DNA of 64,000 nt from Lysinibacillus pakistanensis (GTDB lineage Bacteria; Bacillota; Bacilli; Bacillales_A; Planococcaceae), in NCBI GenBank assembly GCA_001312325.1, contig BBDJ01000012.1, positions 67,301 to 131,300 on the forward strand. The letters run 5' to 3'. Below are positions 18,550 through 27,829 of the stretch, piece after piece. A model generated the notes under the pieces. That model was not told the DNA's origin. It saw nothing but the letters and a program-made list of their open reading frames with translations, and did no database searches. The translations under genes were made by a program, and so were the position numbers. Every line of letters begins with the position of its first letter. The first letter of the stretch is position 1.

Positions 18550-19824
18550 ATGCAAATATGGATTGATCGATGGACACATTTATTAAAACAGCTTGAACAA
18601 CAAGGAGCTTGGATGCATCCACTTGAGATAAAGCCTGTAGCGACTGAGCAAGAGCTATCAATGGTAGAGATGTGGCTTGGTGTTCCGATTCCTTCTGAGT
18701 TCCGTGATGTATTACTTCATTGTTCTCGACAAGTGGGAGTGTATTGGTCTTTACCTGATGAGGCACTACTTCCTATTGAGCTGGACACGCCTTTAGGTAA
18801 TTTTGGTTGGAGCTTGGAGGAACTCGAATTCCCTGATTTTGGTGGAGACAGTGAAAGTGAAGATGAACAACTATACCTACAATTTCATACGGCTGGAAAC
18901 GGTGATGCACTTCTTATGAAAGTTGAGGATGGTTCCGTTTGGTATTGGAGTCATGAGGAGGATGAGTTCGACCTGCTAGCCTGGAGTTTTAGGGATTATA
19001 TAGAGAGGGTTACAACTTTAGGATGTATAGGAGTAGATTGTGGACAGCATCGACAGTTTTGTAGTGAGGATGGACTGGATTTAAGCCTGACCAACTCTCA
19101 AATCTGGCTAAAGTGGCTTGAACAATATGTAACTACAACATGGAAGGAAGCTATATATCATCTGGATTCTTTACTGATATATGTATCGATGCATGGTGTG
19201 AAAGAGGAAAAAGTTCAAAAAGCATTTACACGGTTCGATTCTAGAAATGTGTATACAGCACTTCGAAATCAAATTGAACAATCACTGCGTCTAGTAGATA
19301 AAGAAGCATGGTGTAAGGTTCTAGTAAAGGTTTGTGCAACTGAGGCCAGTGATTGGGTAAGGACATTTTGGAAAGACCAAAATAGTATGCCTAATCGGAT
19401 TCGAGATTATTTAACAGCCTTCTGTCTACCAGAAGAAGAGGGGCTACCTCTTGTTCTTCAAGATATTGAGAAAGAGCAAATCGATTCCTATACAGCTTTA
19501 CATCGACTACGTCATTTTCATAGCTCAAAAACGATAGCTTGGATGAAACCCTATGTTTCCTTTCCGATAGGTGGTTGGGATCAGCTTTTAGTCGAATCAC
19601 GGCCGAGTGCAGAAACATTATTTGAGTGGTTGAATGGTAGCGAACCAGAGCGCCTAACAGCTATACGAGCAGTATGTCAAATGATGCAGCAGGAAATTAA
19701 GCCTTCAGCTCAAGTAGATAAGGAGAAATGGCTGCCATTGCTTGCATTTTGGAAGGACAATGAGGTACTACGAAAAAATAAACAGCTATTTAACCAAGCT
19801 CTAGAAGGCTTGAATCATTGGTGA
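18550..19824 (+). CDS. SMI1/KNR4 (SUKH) domain protein with long C-terminal extension
   Basis: Uninterrupted 424-residue cytoplasmic protein; ATG 18550 follows GGAGG. Residues 25-155 match the SUKH fold: A-T-E-Q-E-L-S-M-V-E, L-G-V-P-I-P-S-E-F-R-D-V-L-L-H, F-H-T-A-G-N-G-D-A-L-L and V-W-Y-W-S-H-E-E-D-E. SUKH proteins are the largest group of bacterial toxin-immunity proteins, though many are housekeeping. The C-terminal 250 residues are Trp- and Leu-rich helices that I do not recognise. No polymorphic toxin lies beside it; the next gene, 30 bases on, is a DUF4272 protein, also immunity-associated. Function therefore is unproven. Confidence 0.75.
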   Translation: MQIWIDRWTHLLKQLEQQGAWMHPLEIKPVATEQELSMVEMWLGVPIPSEFRDVLLHCSRQVGVYWSLPDEALLPIELDTPLGNFGWSLEELEFPDFGGDSESEDEQLYLQFHTAGNGDALLMKVEDGSVWYWSHEEDEFDLLAWSFRDYIERVTTLGCIGVDCGQHRQFCSEDGLDLSLTNSQIWLKWLEQYVTTTWKEAIYHLDSLLIYVSMHGVKEEKVQKAFTRFDSRNVYTALRNQIEQSLRLVDKEAWCKVLVKVCATEASDWVRTFWKDQNSMPNRIRDYLTAFCLPEEEGLPLVLQDIEKEQIDSYTALHRLRHFHSSKTIAWMKPYVSFPIGGWDQLLVESRPSAETLFEWLNGSEPERLTAIRAVCQMMQQEIKPSAQVDKEKWLPLLAFWKDNEVLRKNKQLFNQALEGLNHW

Positions 19825-19854
19825 AACCTATTTGATTGTAAGGAGGAGAAACGC

Positions 19855-21032
19855 TTGAACTATTTTACTATATTTGCTTCTTTGAATAATATAGAGGATA
19901 TCGATTGTAAGATTTCTGATGTTTTTAGTAAAGGTTTTACCGTTGAAAAAAAATGAAGATGAGTATCTCATAAAATCCAAAGCATTATTTAATAAATACA
20001 AATTGATAATTAGGGTGATGTCTGAAGATACAAACCCAGAATACTTTGCGAATAATATTCCTGGAATGATGGGCTTTTACAACAGTATTCCTTTTGAAGA
20101 TGACAATTTAAAAGAATTAGTGTTAACGCAAATTTCTGTGTTAAATACAGTAATTGCAATTGAATCTGAAAAAGAGATAAAGGATGAACAGATGCAGTTA
20201 TTTACAAACCTACTATCAGTGATAGGGGGTATTGGCTTTGTACCAAATGGCACCTTATTAGACAAAGAAGGAGAAGTTATTGTTTATCCTGATGGACAAT
20301 CGGGACCAACCAACTTTAGACCTTATGCCTGTACACAAAAGGTGAGGGGACAAGAGGTGACATCGGAAGAAGGCCATCAAAGAAAGAATAAAACAATAGC
20401 CTATTTAAAAGAAAAGGGTATTCCATATACAGATTCACTCCCGCAACTTCCACCAATTGAGGCTTGTCAGTTTAAAACCAAAGAGGATATTGCTAGGAGA
20501 GCTGCAGCTTTACTAATTGTTATTCAATTTGCTTGTGATGTGGCACAAGGAGAAAATGTAGAGGAATCAAGAGACTTTTTTTATCAGTATGTTGCGTAAA
20601 TATGAAGTAGAAGACATTCTAACTGACAAAGAAAGAGCCTTTTTATATAGGCAACAGCCAAATGCACAGGAAGCCATTAATATTTCATGGCAATATGAGG
20701 CTTATTGGACACTAATTTGGGTACTTGGATTTGTTGACAAGCTTGATTTCCCTGATGAAGTATGTGATTGTGAGTATGCTATTCAAGTTATTTCTAACTG
20801 CGAAACGTTTGAGCAATTTTATTTTCAAACTACGATGCGTAGCCAGGAAGAAATTTTGGATGAAGCCGACAAAATATACAGGCTACACTGGGCTTGCGTA
20901 GACAATCGCATACAAAACAGAACGGCTCCTGCTGGTATAAATGAAAGTATTGTTGTGGAAAGGCGCAGAGGCCTATTCTGGTTGATTGGTCATCACAATG
21001 AAGACTGGGATACGATTTCAATGGATACTTAA
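19855..21032 (+). CDS. DUF4272 domain protein, two frameshifts as sequenced
   Basis: TTG 19855 after AAGGAGGAG opens M-N-Y-F-T-I-F-A-S-L-N-N. One A too many at 19947-19954 and one T too many at 20575-20581 break the frame; corrected length is about 391 residues. The DUF4272 part starts near residue 170: G-I-P-Y-T-D-S-L-P and I-A-R-R-A-A-A-L-L-I-V-I-Q. It continues through E-A-Y-W-T-L-I-W-V-L-G, then S-Q-E-E-I-L-D-E-A-D-K-I-Y-R-L-H-W-A-C-V-D and W-D-T-I-S-M-D-T. The N-terminal half is a separate domain. DUF4272 genes are frequent in immunity-gene clusters. Probably cotranscribed with the SMI1 protein. Confidence 0.8.
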
Positions 21033-21062
21033 AAATAGCAAACTAGAAAAACTAGTTTGCTA
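21033..21062 (-). terminator. intrinsic terminator (minus strand; weak on plus)
   Basis: Arms TAGCAAACTAG (21036-21046) and CTAGTTTGCTA (21052-21062). On the minus strand it is followed by TTTTTAAG, so it ends the erythromycin esterase gene. Confidence 0.75.
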
Positions 21063-21075
21063 AATGCTATAAAAT

Positions 21076-22498
21076 TTATTCGATGTAATTTGGAATACTT
21101 ACTTTATCGATTAAAAGGATGCCATCAAATTGATCACGAGGAACAAAGCTCTCTTGTATAACTCCCCAACTATAGGATATACGTGGCTCAAACATCCATG
21201 AATTCCCTCTTTCATTTTGGCGATTTCGTAAATCAATAAATGTGTATGGCTTCTTCGTTGAGGAAAGGATATCCTCAGTAGATCCTTTGACTGGAGGTAA
21301 TACAGACCAAGTTTCACGTGCATTGCTTGCATTTTCTCCACTTGCCATATATAGACCAAGTACATAGCTATATTTTTTTATAGATGTCTGGTAGACGTTC
21401 ACCCATTAAGTTTAGCGCATAAGGGGAGCCCATTACTTCAGATTGGGCCTTGCGAATATGATCATTATGTGCCCAAACAATAAACTTTTCAGTCGGATAA
21501 ATCTCCTCTGCTAGCCAAAGTAAATTTTCCAACATGCCTTGATCCCGCCATTCCATAGTTTTAAAGAATGAATCATATTTATTTTGCTCAATATCAACGT
21601 TTGATTGAATAGACAGTTCTACATACTCTTCTGCTAAGCGTATACGGTCAGCTAATGTACGCTCCATAAGCTTTGTAATATGAGGCTCGCTCGGATAAGC
21701 TGCTTTTAACTCTTTCTCTTTAAGCGGTATTTGTGATTTTACTTGTTTATACACATCGATAATGCTTGGTTTGGCCTTTTGATAACCTTTTAAATCCTTG
21801 CTGTAGGTCCAATCTACAAGCTGATTCTCTACTTCACTGAACTGTTTAGCAAGCTGATTATTTTCTAGCCAGCCCCCATCTGTAAAGGCACCTTGTTGTT
21901 GAATATCAAAGCCAGCTAACATAAGAGGCTGCTCTGTAGATTGGGTTTTCTTAGTATACTCAAATAACGGTAGGGTCTCTTTTGACCACCATACACCAAA
22001 AATTCCATCCTTCATTGTCTGCTGAGCCGATTGCTTATCAATTTTCCCCTGAGCATTCATAACGTTCCCCATACCACTTTCAAAGGCAAGGACGTTGTAG
22101 CCCATTTCTTGGTGTAAAAACTGAATGATACGTGTTTTTGCCAGGCTAAACTCTGCAACACCATGCGAGCTTTCTCCTAAAAAAACAATACGCTTATCGT
22201 GTAATAAGGGCTTTAGCATCTCTAAATCTTCAAATTTATTGGATGCAATTTTTGATTCAAAGGATTCAGGCTGAATGGAATTTAAACTATATGCATGGTC
22301 ATCCACCCAATTCTTCCAGTCTTGTAGTGCTTCATTGGATGTACGAGCTTGCTTTACTTCTGATCCCTGCTCTAAACTTGTCTGCTCTGCTATCCTTGGA
22401 GCAGCCACTGCCGCATTTGCATTCCCATTAAATGCTATAAAACTTGTCAATGCAATACTTAAAGATAATAGCATTTTATTTCTTTTCCCTTTTGTCAT
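21076..22498 (-). CDS. secreted erythromycin esterase family protein, one frameshift as sequenced
   Basis: About 473 residues with a signal peptide at residues 8-30 (L-L-S-L-S-I-A-L-T-S-F-I-A, cut near A-N-A). The family core is present: F-L-G-E-S-S-H-G-V-A-E-F, F-E-S-G-M-G and V-W-A-H-N-D-H-I-R-K, with Glu and His residues proposed as catalytic in Ere-type enzymes. The frame breaks at the T-run 21374-21380; one base less gives D-I-Y-K-K-Y-S-Y-V-L-G-L-Y and the tail to TAA 21078-21076. Known members hydrolyse the macrolactone ring, but most chromosomal Bacillus homologues have no tested substrate. A second, shorter family member lies at 39607-40873. Confidence 0.88.
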
Positions 22499-22619
22499 TG
22501 TGCATCAATCCCTCGCAATAGATTGAACCCAATTATACGCAGGTAAGTTTAAAGTTAAGGAGATTTCTGTTTAAATTTTGTTTAAATTTGGATTTACGTC
22601 TTGAATCAGGAAGATAGAT

Positions 22620-22669
22620 TAAAAAACCTCCAAAAGTGTGATATCGAAAAGATAGGACACTTTGGAGGT
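22620..22669 (-). terminator. intrinsic terminator after the DUF2225/YvyF-like operon
   Basis: Arms ACCTCCAAAAGTGT (22626-22639) and ACACTTTGGAGGT (22657-22669), one bulged base, with six T residues on the minus strand. Confidence 0.8.
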
Positions 22670-22681
22670 GTTGTATTTAAC

Positions 22682-23038
22682 TTATTTATAGTGGTATGTA
22701 CTAGCCCTGTGATTGTTGCGTTGTATTTGATTAAACCATGCACGATCCTTTTCTTCCTGCTTTAATGTATTAACGATTGTTGATGAGCAGCTAATACAAA
22801 TTTTTTTTCTGTGTAATTTGCCCACATCGTTCACAAGGGGCGCCTAGATTAGGGAAAATAGACTTTTTTTAATTTTCCTGCCTTCACCCATTTATAAAGC
22901 AGCTCAACGGAAACCCCCGTTAATGCAACGACCTCATCATTTGTTAAATAGCGATTATTTTTTTCTAAGTAAAAAGTGATGTAGTTCCGAAAATATATCT
23001 TCCTCTCTCACATCAATTGTTTTGACAAATCGGTGCAT
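22682..23038 (-). CDS. YvyF-like (TIGR03826-type) helix-turn-helix and zinc-finger protein, three frameshifts
   Basis: Not visible as one open frame, but single-base removals at the A-runs near 22959-22965, 22867-22873 and 22802-22809 give about 117 residues. These start M-H-R-F-V-K-T-I-D-V at ATG 23038 (after GGAGAGAAG). A DNA-binding-like segment F-L-L-R-K-N-N-R-Y-L-T-N-D-E-V-V-A and L-T-G-V-S-V-E-L-L-Y-K-W-V is followed by Y-F-P-N-L-G-A-P-C-E-R-C-G and I-C-I-S-C, a four-cysteine zinc knuckle. This matches the C-terminal part of the Bacillus flagellar-operon protein YvyF, without its first zinc ribbon. No flagellar gene is nearby. It follows the DUF2225 gene by 22 bases. Confidence 0.7.
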
Positions 23039-23060
23039 AGTATCTTCTCTCCTTATCCTT

Positions 23061-23755
23061 TCAATTGATAATTTTTCCAATATCTTCGTTTAAGATGATT
23101 GACTGTTCATCATACTTATAATTTTCCCAGCGATTGCGAGCCAATTTACGATATTTATTGGAAACATTTCGATCTGCAATTAATCGAGAGAATCCCTTTT
23201 TCGCTTCAGTCATGTCGCCAAGTCGTAGGCTTAATTCTGCATGTAAATATTGAATTCTTTCACTACCTTCTTGATTGGATGCAAATGATTTACTGTAAAA
23301 ATCTCTTGCCGCAAAAAGGTAGCGCATTTCTGATTCCTGATCCTCTTTTAAGCGATATAACCAGGCAATTTTTAAAGCGAAATTTGCCATAAGAAGTGAT
23401 TCTTCCATAGAGGCTCTGGACACTAAATAAGCAAGCTTAAAACTTACAATGGCATCATCCACTGTACGCTCTTGACAGATATTCATAGGTTTTTGAAGCT
23501 CTTTAATGTACAGCTCATCGATAAGGAGCATGAAAGGCCCATAGGTTCTAGTCATGGATTTATGGTAGGCATAGCCACAAAACGGACAAACAGCGACTTC
23601 ATATAACAATGGATTTAAGCCTCATAGACGGGCATGAAATCTGTTTGCTCTTCGACAATTTTATAACGATTAGGACGTACCTTATAAGTGGTAAAGTGCT
23701 TTTTGCAAAACTTACAATCCACACTACTTTCATAGTAGTAAATGTTAAATGCCAT
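23061..23755 (-). CDS. DUF2225 family zinc-binding protein, one frameshift as sequenced
   Basis: ATG 23755 follows AAAGGAG and reads M-A-F-N-I-Y-Y-Y-E with a C-K-F-C pair, then hits TAA after V-Y-E-A. Restoring one G (E-G-L-N-P-L-L-Y-E-V) joins it to A-V-C-P-F-C-G-Y-A-Y and a helical C-terminal domain of TPR-like character (L-M-A-N-F-A-L-K-I-A-W-L-Y). Total is about 232 residues, typical for DUF2225. The paired C-x-x-C motifs suggest one zinc ion. The family is common in Firmicutes and its role is unknown. It forms an operon with the YvyF-like protein, which also carries C-x-x-C pairs. Confidence 0.82.
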
Positions 23756-24048
23756 AAGAATCAACTCCTTTACCCTGATTTATTAATTATTTCTTTTGTT
23801 CTATATTTACGATTGGTATTATCGTTCAATGTATTTAATTGATTATCTTTTATTTTAACAATTCTATGTTCTTTGGTATACTCCTTTAGCATTATTAAAG
23901 TGAAAATATTATTACTTTTTTTGTTTGTTGAGGTTTCTATATGTATTTGCAATAGTGTTTTTCAGTATAATGAATAAAAGTTAAATGGATTATGCTTTAA
24001 TGTAGGTATTTGTAACTATTTATGTTGATGGATGAAAATGGAGTGTGT

Positions 24049-24482
24049 ATGATGGATTGCAAAATTGTTTTTTTTGACGTAGATGGAACACTTATTAATT
24101 ATGAAGATGGCTGTATTGAAGAAAGCACAAGGAAGGTAATAGATGAGCTAAAACAGAGGAGAATTCGTATTGTTGCGGCTACAGGTAGACCTTTATCAAT
24201 GTGTCAAAGTTTAAGAAACATGGGTATAGAGACATTTATAACCGCAAATGGTGCATATGTTAAGCATCAAAATCAGGTAATACATAAAGTACCAATTGAC
24301 AAAAATATAGTCCAAGCAGTTCATGCCTTTGCTAATGAGAATAAACAAAGTCTTTCATTTTTTACAGAACAATTATTTATGAATAACGTACACAAGCCAA
24401 GGACACTTAAAGCCCTGCAAGAAACATTATCTTTATCTAAATTTCCTGAATTTCATGAAAATATTGTAGAGCAGGAAATTTA
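24049..24482 (+). pseudogene. Cof-type HAD phosphatase, 3' truncated at a dispersed repeat
   Basis: ATG 24049 follows TGGAGTG. Motif I F-F-D-V-D-G-T-L and the G-R-P-L-S-M-C-Q region of Cof/YidA-like haloacid-dehalogenase phosphatases are intact. About 145 family-like residues are followed by E-Q-E-I-Y-L, where homology stops abruptly at 24482. Family length is about 260, so the cap end and motifs III and IV (Lys and the acidic pair) are absent. The frame then runs into repeat DNA and stops at 24522. The reading frame before the junction is clean. No enzyme activity would be expected from the fragment. Confidence 0.8.
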
Positions 24483-24640
24483 TCTTCATTCAGTAGAAGA
24501 CTCCCACCTCTATAGATTTTGAGATGAATATGTTTTGATTCCTTTTCAGAGGGTGTCCAAACACCTACTGAATGAAGATAAAGCTCCAGGCGGATGTCAC
24601 GGATTTTCAAAGGAATGAATTGTGCCAGCACAATTCAAGG
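24483..24640. repeat. dispersed repeat, head and middle family, at a gene-gene junction
   Basis: Outer inverted repeat CTTCATTCAGTAG (24483-24495) / CTACTGAATGAAG (about 24567-24579) encloses CTCCCACCTCTATAG, GAGATGAAT and TTTTCAGAGGGTGTCC. AGGCGGATGTCACGGATTTT follows. A second copy is at 41195-41372. It separates the truncated HAD and DedA genes. Confidence 0.75.
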
Positions 24641-25033
24641 TTTTCGATTCGGGCTACCTTTGTTACATAAATATGGTCCGAAGATTCATATTACTAAGCA
24701 AAAAAATTAATTTTACTAAAAAAATTATTTACGAAAATAGGACCAGCCTTATTACTAATCGGTTATTTTATTCCAGGTGTACGCCATCTTACCGCATATG
24801 TAGCAGCCATTAACAACTATCCTTATAGAAAATTTGCCATTTTTGCTTATGCAGGCGCGTTTATTTGGACATTTACTTTTATTACATTAGGAAAAGTATT
24901 AGGTGAGAAATGGCGCTATGTGGGATTTTACTTATCTCACTACAGTATTTATCTTATCGTAGTATTCATCATATTAATGTTGGTCATTTATTATTTTTTT
25001 CAAAAAAAAGAAATAAATAAGGGTCTCGAATAA
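24640..25033 (+). pseudogene. DedA/VTT family membrane protein, 5' truncated, two frameshifts
   Basis: The frame begins inside the family at R-F-G-L-P-L-L-H-K-Y-G-P-K. Removing one A at about 24697-24703 and one at about 24720-24726 gives F-T-K-I-G-P-A-L-L-L-I-G-Y-F-I-P-G-V-R-H, the conserved DedA/SNARE-associated motif with its functional Arg. Two more membrane spans follow (A-G-A-F-I-W-T-F-T-F-I-T-L-G and Y-L-I-V-V-F-I-I-L). It stops at TAA 25031-25033, inside the terminator that was duplicated by the IS element. About 70 N-terminal residues are missing; the sequence upstream is repeat DNA with no start. DedA proteins flip undecaprenyl-phosphate or phospholipids. Confidence 0.78.
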
Positions 25034-25047
25034 GACCCTTATTTATT
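25012..25047. terminator. bidirectional terminator, left copy of a 36-bp duplication flanking the IS
   Basis: Hairpin with arms AATAAATAAGGGTCT and AGACCCTTATTTATT around CGAATA. An identical 36-base copy is at 26601-26636, so it is also the left target-site duplication. Confidence 0.9.
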
Positions 25048-26600
25048 CATAGTGTTGAAATAAGATTATGTCAATGAAAATGCCACAAATTTTTTTATGG
25101 CATTTTTATGATTCTATTTGTTTTTTTAAACAGATTCTTCTATAATTTCATGTGTTAGGTGTAGACCAATTTGCTTGAGTGAGCGGAGTTTGGTCCACTT
25201 TTTCAAGTTTTGTATGATGGCTGTCATCAAAACTTGTCTTTTTACTTTTTGGACTCCACGGTAACGCGCATAGCGTAAACCGTGGAGTTCTTTACTATGT
25301 GCGAAGCTAAGTTCGACAGTGGCTGGACGTACAGAACGAAGAATTTTCCCCCGATACGACAAGCGTTGCCCTCGTAATTGATTATAAATTTCTTGGTGAA
25401 TCGAAATTCGTAACACACGGTCTTCGTTTTCCCTTTTTACAAAAGCAGAATTGACAACTTCCTTTTGGTGGTTTGAATTCGTGATAGCCCTGTCGATTCG
25501 TTGTTTTATAATAAAATGGTACACCACATGGACAGGCATAGAGATCCTCATTCACCTGTTTAAACTGATAACGGCGACAATTCGGGTGGTCCTTCGTTGC
25601 GAATCGTCGATAAGACATATAAACGAAGAATTTCCTTTCAAACAATCTTCGGGCAAGAGGGGCATTGTAGTAACCTGAGTCGAGCGCTATTTCCTTCGCG
25701 TATTGCCCAAATAATTGCTTTAATTGATCCACTTGTCCTACTAATTTACGATGCCCTGGTACATTCGCAGCTGTGACATCTGTCGCAATGATAAAGTTAT
25801 GTAACGAATCCACAATACGGTGCTCAAAATACGCAAAGCGCCCACGTTCATCATGTTTAACAGACAAACGTGCTTCCGGATCCACAGGGCTACTATTTGT
25901 TCGCTTTTCTTCTACCTTTGGCTCTTTTGTCATAAGAAGTTTCTTCCCATGACGCGCACGGTGTTCATTAATAAGCGTTAAATCATCCTCTTTTTCTTCT
26001 ATGATTTTCTCTTCAATCTGTACGTTACGCACCCGTTTATTGGCATTCGCTTTTAATTCCGTTTCATCTGCCACCCATGTTTCGTTCGCAATAAATCCTT
26101 CATCGTGAATGGAAAGAAGACAATGTTGAAAAAGTTCCTCCCAAAACGCCACACCCTGCAGACGTTGCGAAAGAAACTTAGAGATGGTTGAGTGATCTGG
26201 AATTTTTTCTGTAGGAGAAATGCCTAAAAACCAGCGATACGTTGCGTGTTGCTTCACTTGCTTACACGTAAAACGAACTGAACGAAAGCCTTCTAAATAC
26301 TGAATCAATAAGATTTTCACCAACATGATCGGATCTTTTGTTGGGCGACCAATACTGTGTGGATAAAAAAACTTCCAATTGTTTCGATACAAAATTCCAG
26401 TCCATCACTTGATCCATCTTCACTAACTGATGCGAGGGGTCGTACATCATCTCGTAGAACTTTCGATTCTCTTCAATCTCTCTTCTGGAGTATGTAACGT
26501 ACATAAAAAAATCCCCTCACTTCACTTATTTCATTAATGAGAGGATTTTATTGGAATGTTCACATTTTGTCTATAGACGATTTTGTTTTTCAACAGAATG
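25048..26600 (-). mobile_element. IS1182-family insertion sequence, 1553 bp
   Basis: Bounded by identical 36-bp repeats. The ends are inverted: left CATAGTGTTGAAATA, right (reverse complement) CATTCTGTTGAAAAA, sharing CAT-nn-TGTTGAAA-n-A. It carries one transposase gene on the minus strand. Long duplications and insertion into palindromes are known in the IS1182 family. The element appears structurally complete. Confidence 0.88.
25126..26504 (-). CDS. IS1182-family transposase (DDE), two frameshifts as sequenced
   Basis: Corrected length is about 458 residues. The N-terminal part, G-R-P-T-K-D-P then L-I-Q-Y-L-E-G-F-R-S, and W-F-L-G-I-S-P-T-E-K-I-P-D-H-S-T-I-S-K-F are typical of IS1182/IS5-type proteins. 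Acidic residues for the DDE site are in V-A-D-E-T-E-L and E-I-A-L-D-S-G-Y-Y-N, and a C-x-C...C-x-F-C cysteine region follows. Breaks are the T-run 26366-26372 (E-V-F-Y-P-H-S-I-G restored) and the A-run near 25436-25440 (C-K-R-E-N-E-D-R). If these are read errors the transposase could be active. Confidence 0.87.
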
Positions 26601-26636
26601 AATAAATAAGGGTCTCGAATAAGACCCTTATTTATT
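26601..26636. terminator. right copy of the 36-bp terminator duplication
   Basis: Identical to 25012-25047. It directly follows the cyclase-family stop codon, serving as that gene's terminator. Confidence 0.9.
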
Positions 26637-26637
26637 T

Positions 26638-27375
26638 TTAAGGTAAGATGGCAAATGAACGAACAGGGAATCCAGACGCTCTTTCTGGTTTCGGTACAAT
26701 ATTGAATATGACAGCCCCTTTTGGCGGTAGCTGATCCAAATTTGTTAAAAGCTCAATTTGATAAGTGTCTTGCTCAAGTACAAAATATTCACCATCTAAC
26801 TTACCATTTTTGCGAAAATCCGCTGCTGAATCAGTGTCGAAAGTCTCGTGACCAATAGCGTTAATTTTTCGTTCTTTAAATAAAAACTGTAATGCCTCTA
26901 ATCCCCAACCTGGTATATGATTATGACCCTCAGCATCCTTATTATTAAAGGCATCCTTATTAGGCCAACGCTTACTCCAATCGGTACGTAGGGCAATAAA
27001 CGTACCTGCTTCAATTTCTCCATGCTCAGCCTCAAAGTCAAGAATATCCTGAACACTTAAGGTAAAATCATTATTTTGCTCGGCTTCCTTCGATTTATCA
27101 ATCACGATTAAGGGTAGTACTAATTCTTTTAAATCCAATTCTTCTAAAAAACGTGTGTCCCTAACAAAGTGGATAGGTGGATCGATATGTGTTCCATATT
27201 GTCCAGGAAAAGTGAATTGCTGCGCAAAGAAACCATCATCATGTGAAAATAGGGTTTCAAACTTTGCATCCTCAAACATAAAGAAGTGAGGTGAATTTGG
27301 TCCAAATGTATGTGTTAAATCCACCCATTTTCTTGATTTTAATAGCTGCACTGCTTGTAAAAGTTCATTCGACAT
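26638..27375 (-). CDS. cyclase family protein (kynurenine formamidase/isatin hydrolase-like metal hydrolase)
   Basis: Uninterrupted 245 residues from ATG 27375; the upstream in-frame ATG at 27435 lacks a ribosome site and would begin next to the riboswitch terminator. The metal-binding motif Y-G-T-H-I-D-P-P-I-H-F near residue 70, the T-F-I-A-L-R-T-D-W stretch and G-H-E-T-F-D-T-D are the cyclase-family (pfam04199) signature. Members hydrolyse N-formylkynurenine, isatin or related amides with Mn or Zn. Here the gene follows a complete S-box leader, so expression should rise when SAM is low, pointing to a role in methionine or sulfur metabolism rather than tryptophan breakdown. Confidence 0.87.
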   Translation of the reverse strand: MSNELLQAVQLLKSRKWVDLTHTFGPNSPHFFMFEDAKFETLFSHDDGFFAQQFTFPGQYGTHIDPPIHFVRDTRFLEELDLKELVLPLIVIDKSKEAEQNNDFTLSVQDILDFEAEHGEIEAGTFIALRTDWSKRWPNKDAFNNKDAEGHNHIPGWGLEALQFLFKERKINAIGHETFDTDSAADFRKNGKLDGEYFVLEQDTYQIELLTNLDQLPPKGAVIFNIVPKPERASGFPVRSFAILP

Positions 27376-27443
27376 CGTATTTACCTGCTTTCTATTAATA
27401 GTATGAGTTATTCCCTGCTTGTCTTTCTTGTCCAATCATAACC

Positions 27444-27607
27444 ACAAAAAAAGAGTCCTCCATGGAGAGAGGACTCTTGTGCAAAGCAACAAATGTTAGT
27501 CTTCTCATCTTCAAGGCAAACATTTTTGCCAATTGGAGTTAGCACCATACCTAAAGGCTGGTTGCTGAGACTTCATAGGGCCAATCCCTCCGTCTCTCTT
27601 GATAAGA
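27444..27607 (-). ncRNA. SAM-I (S-box) riboswitch with expression-platform terminator
   Basis: On the minus strand the aptamer opens TTCTTATCAAGAGAGACGG (27608-27590), followed by GGAGGGATTGGCCC, CAGCAACC, GGTGCTAACTCC and the P1 3' strand GATGAGAAG (27509-27501). These are the conserved S-box blocks in order. The terminator stem AAGAGTCC/GGACTCTT (27451-27478) has seven or more T residues on the minus strand (27444-27450). The reading frames on the opposite strand here are shadows. Confidence 0.93.
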
Positions 27608-27829
27608 AATGCAATATAAGAATTTTCAGAAATAACGATACAAATACATTAGCATATTTATTTATAGTTACAAGTTCAATAGGGATACATAGATTTGCAA
27701 TTATATTAACAAAAAGGATTAGAGAGATTCATAACTGGCAGAAAAACCATGCTCACTAGAGGTTTTTAGGTGCAAGATAAATGGACAAGAGGTTCTTATG
27801 AAAAGAGCCCACTTGTAGAAAAGGTGCTG

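Noticed and set aside
26262..26504. Programmed frameshift in the transposase, as in some IS families
   Set aside because: IS1182 transposases are single-frame; the break is at an ordinary 7-base T run.
27493..27759. Open frame on the plus strand
   Set aside because: It runs antisense through the SAM riboswitch aptamer, has no ribosome site and no family pattern.
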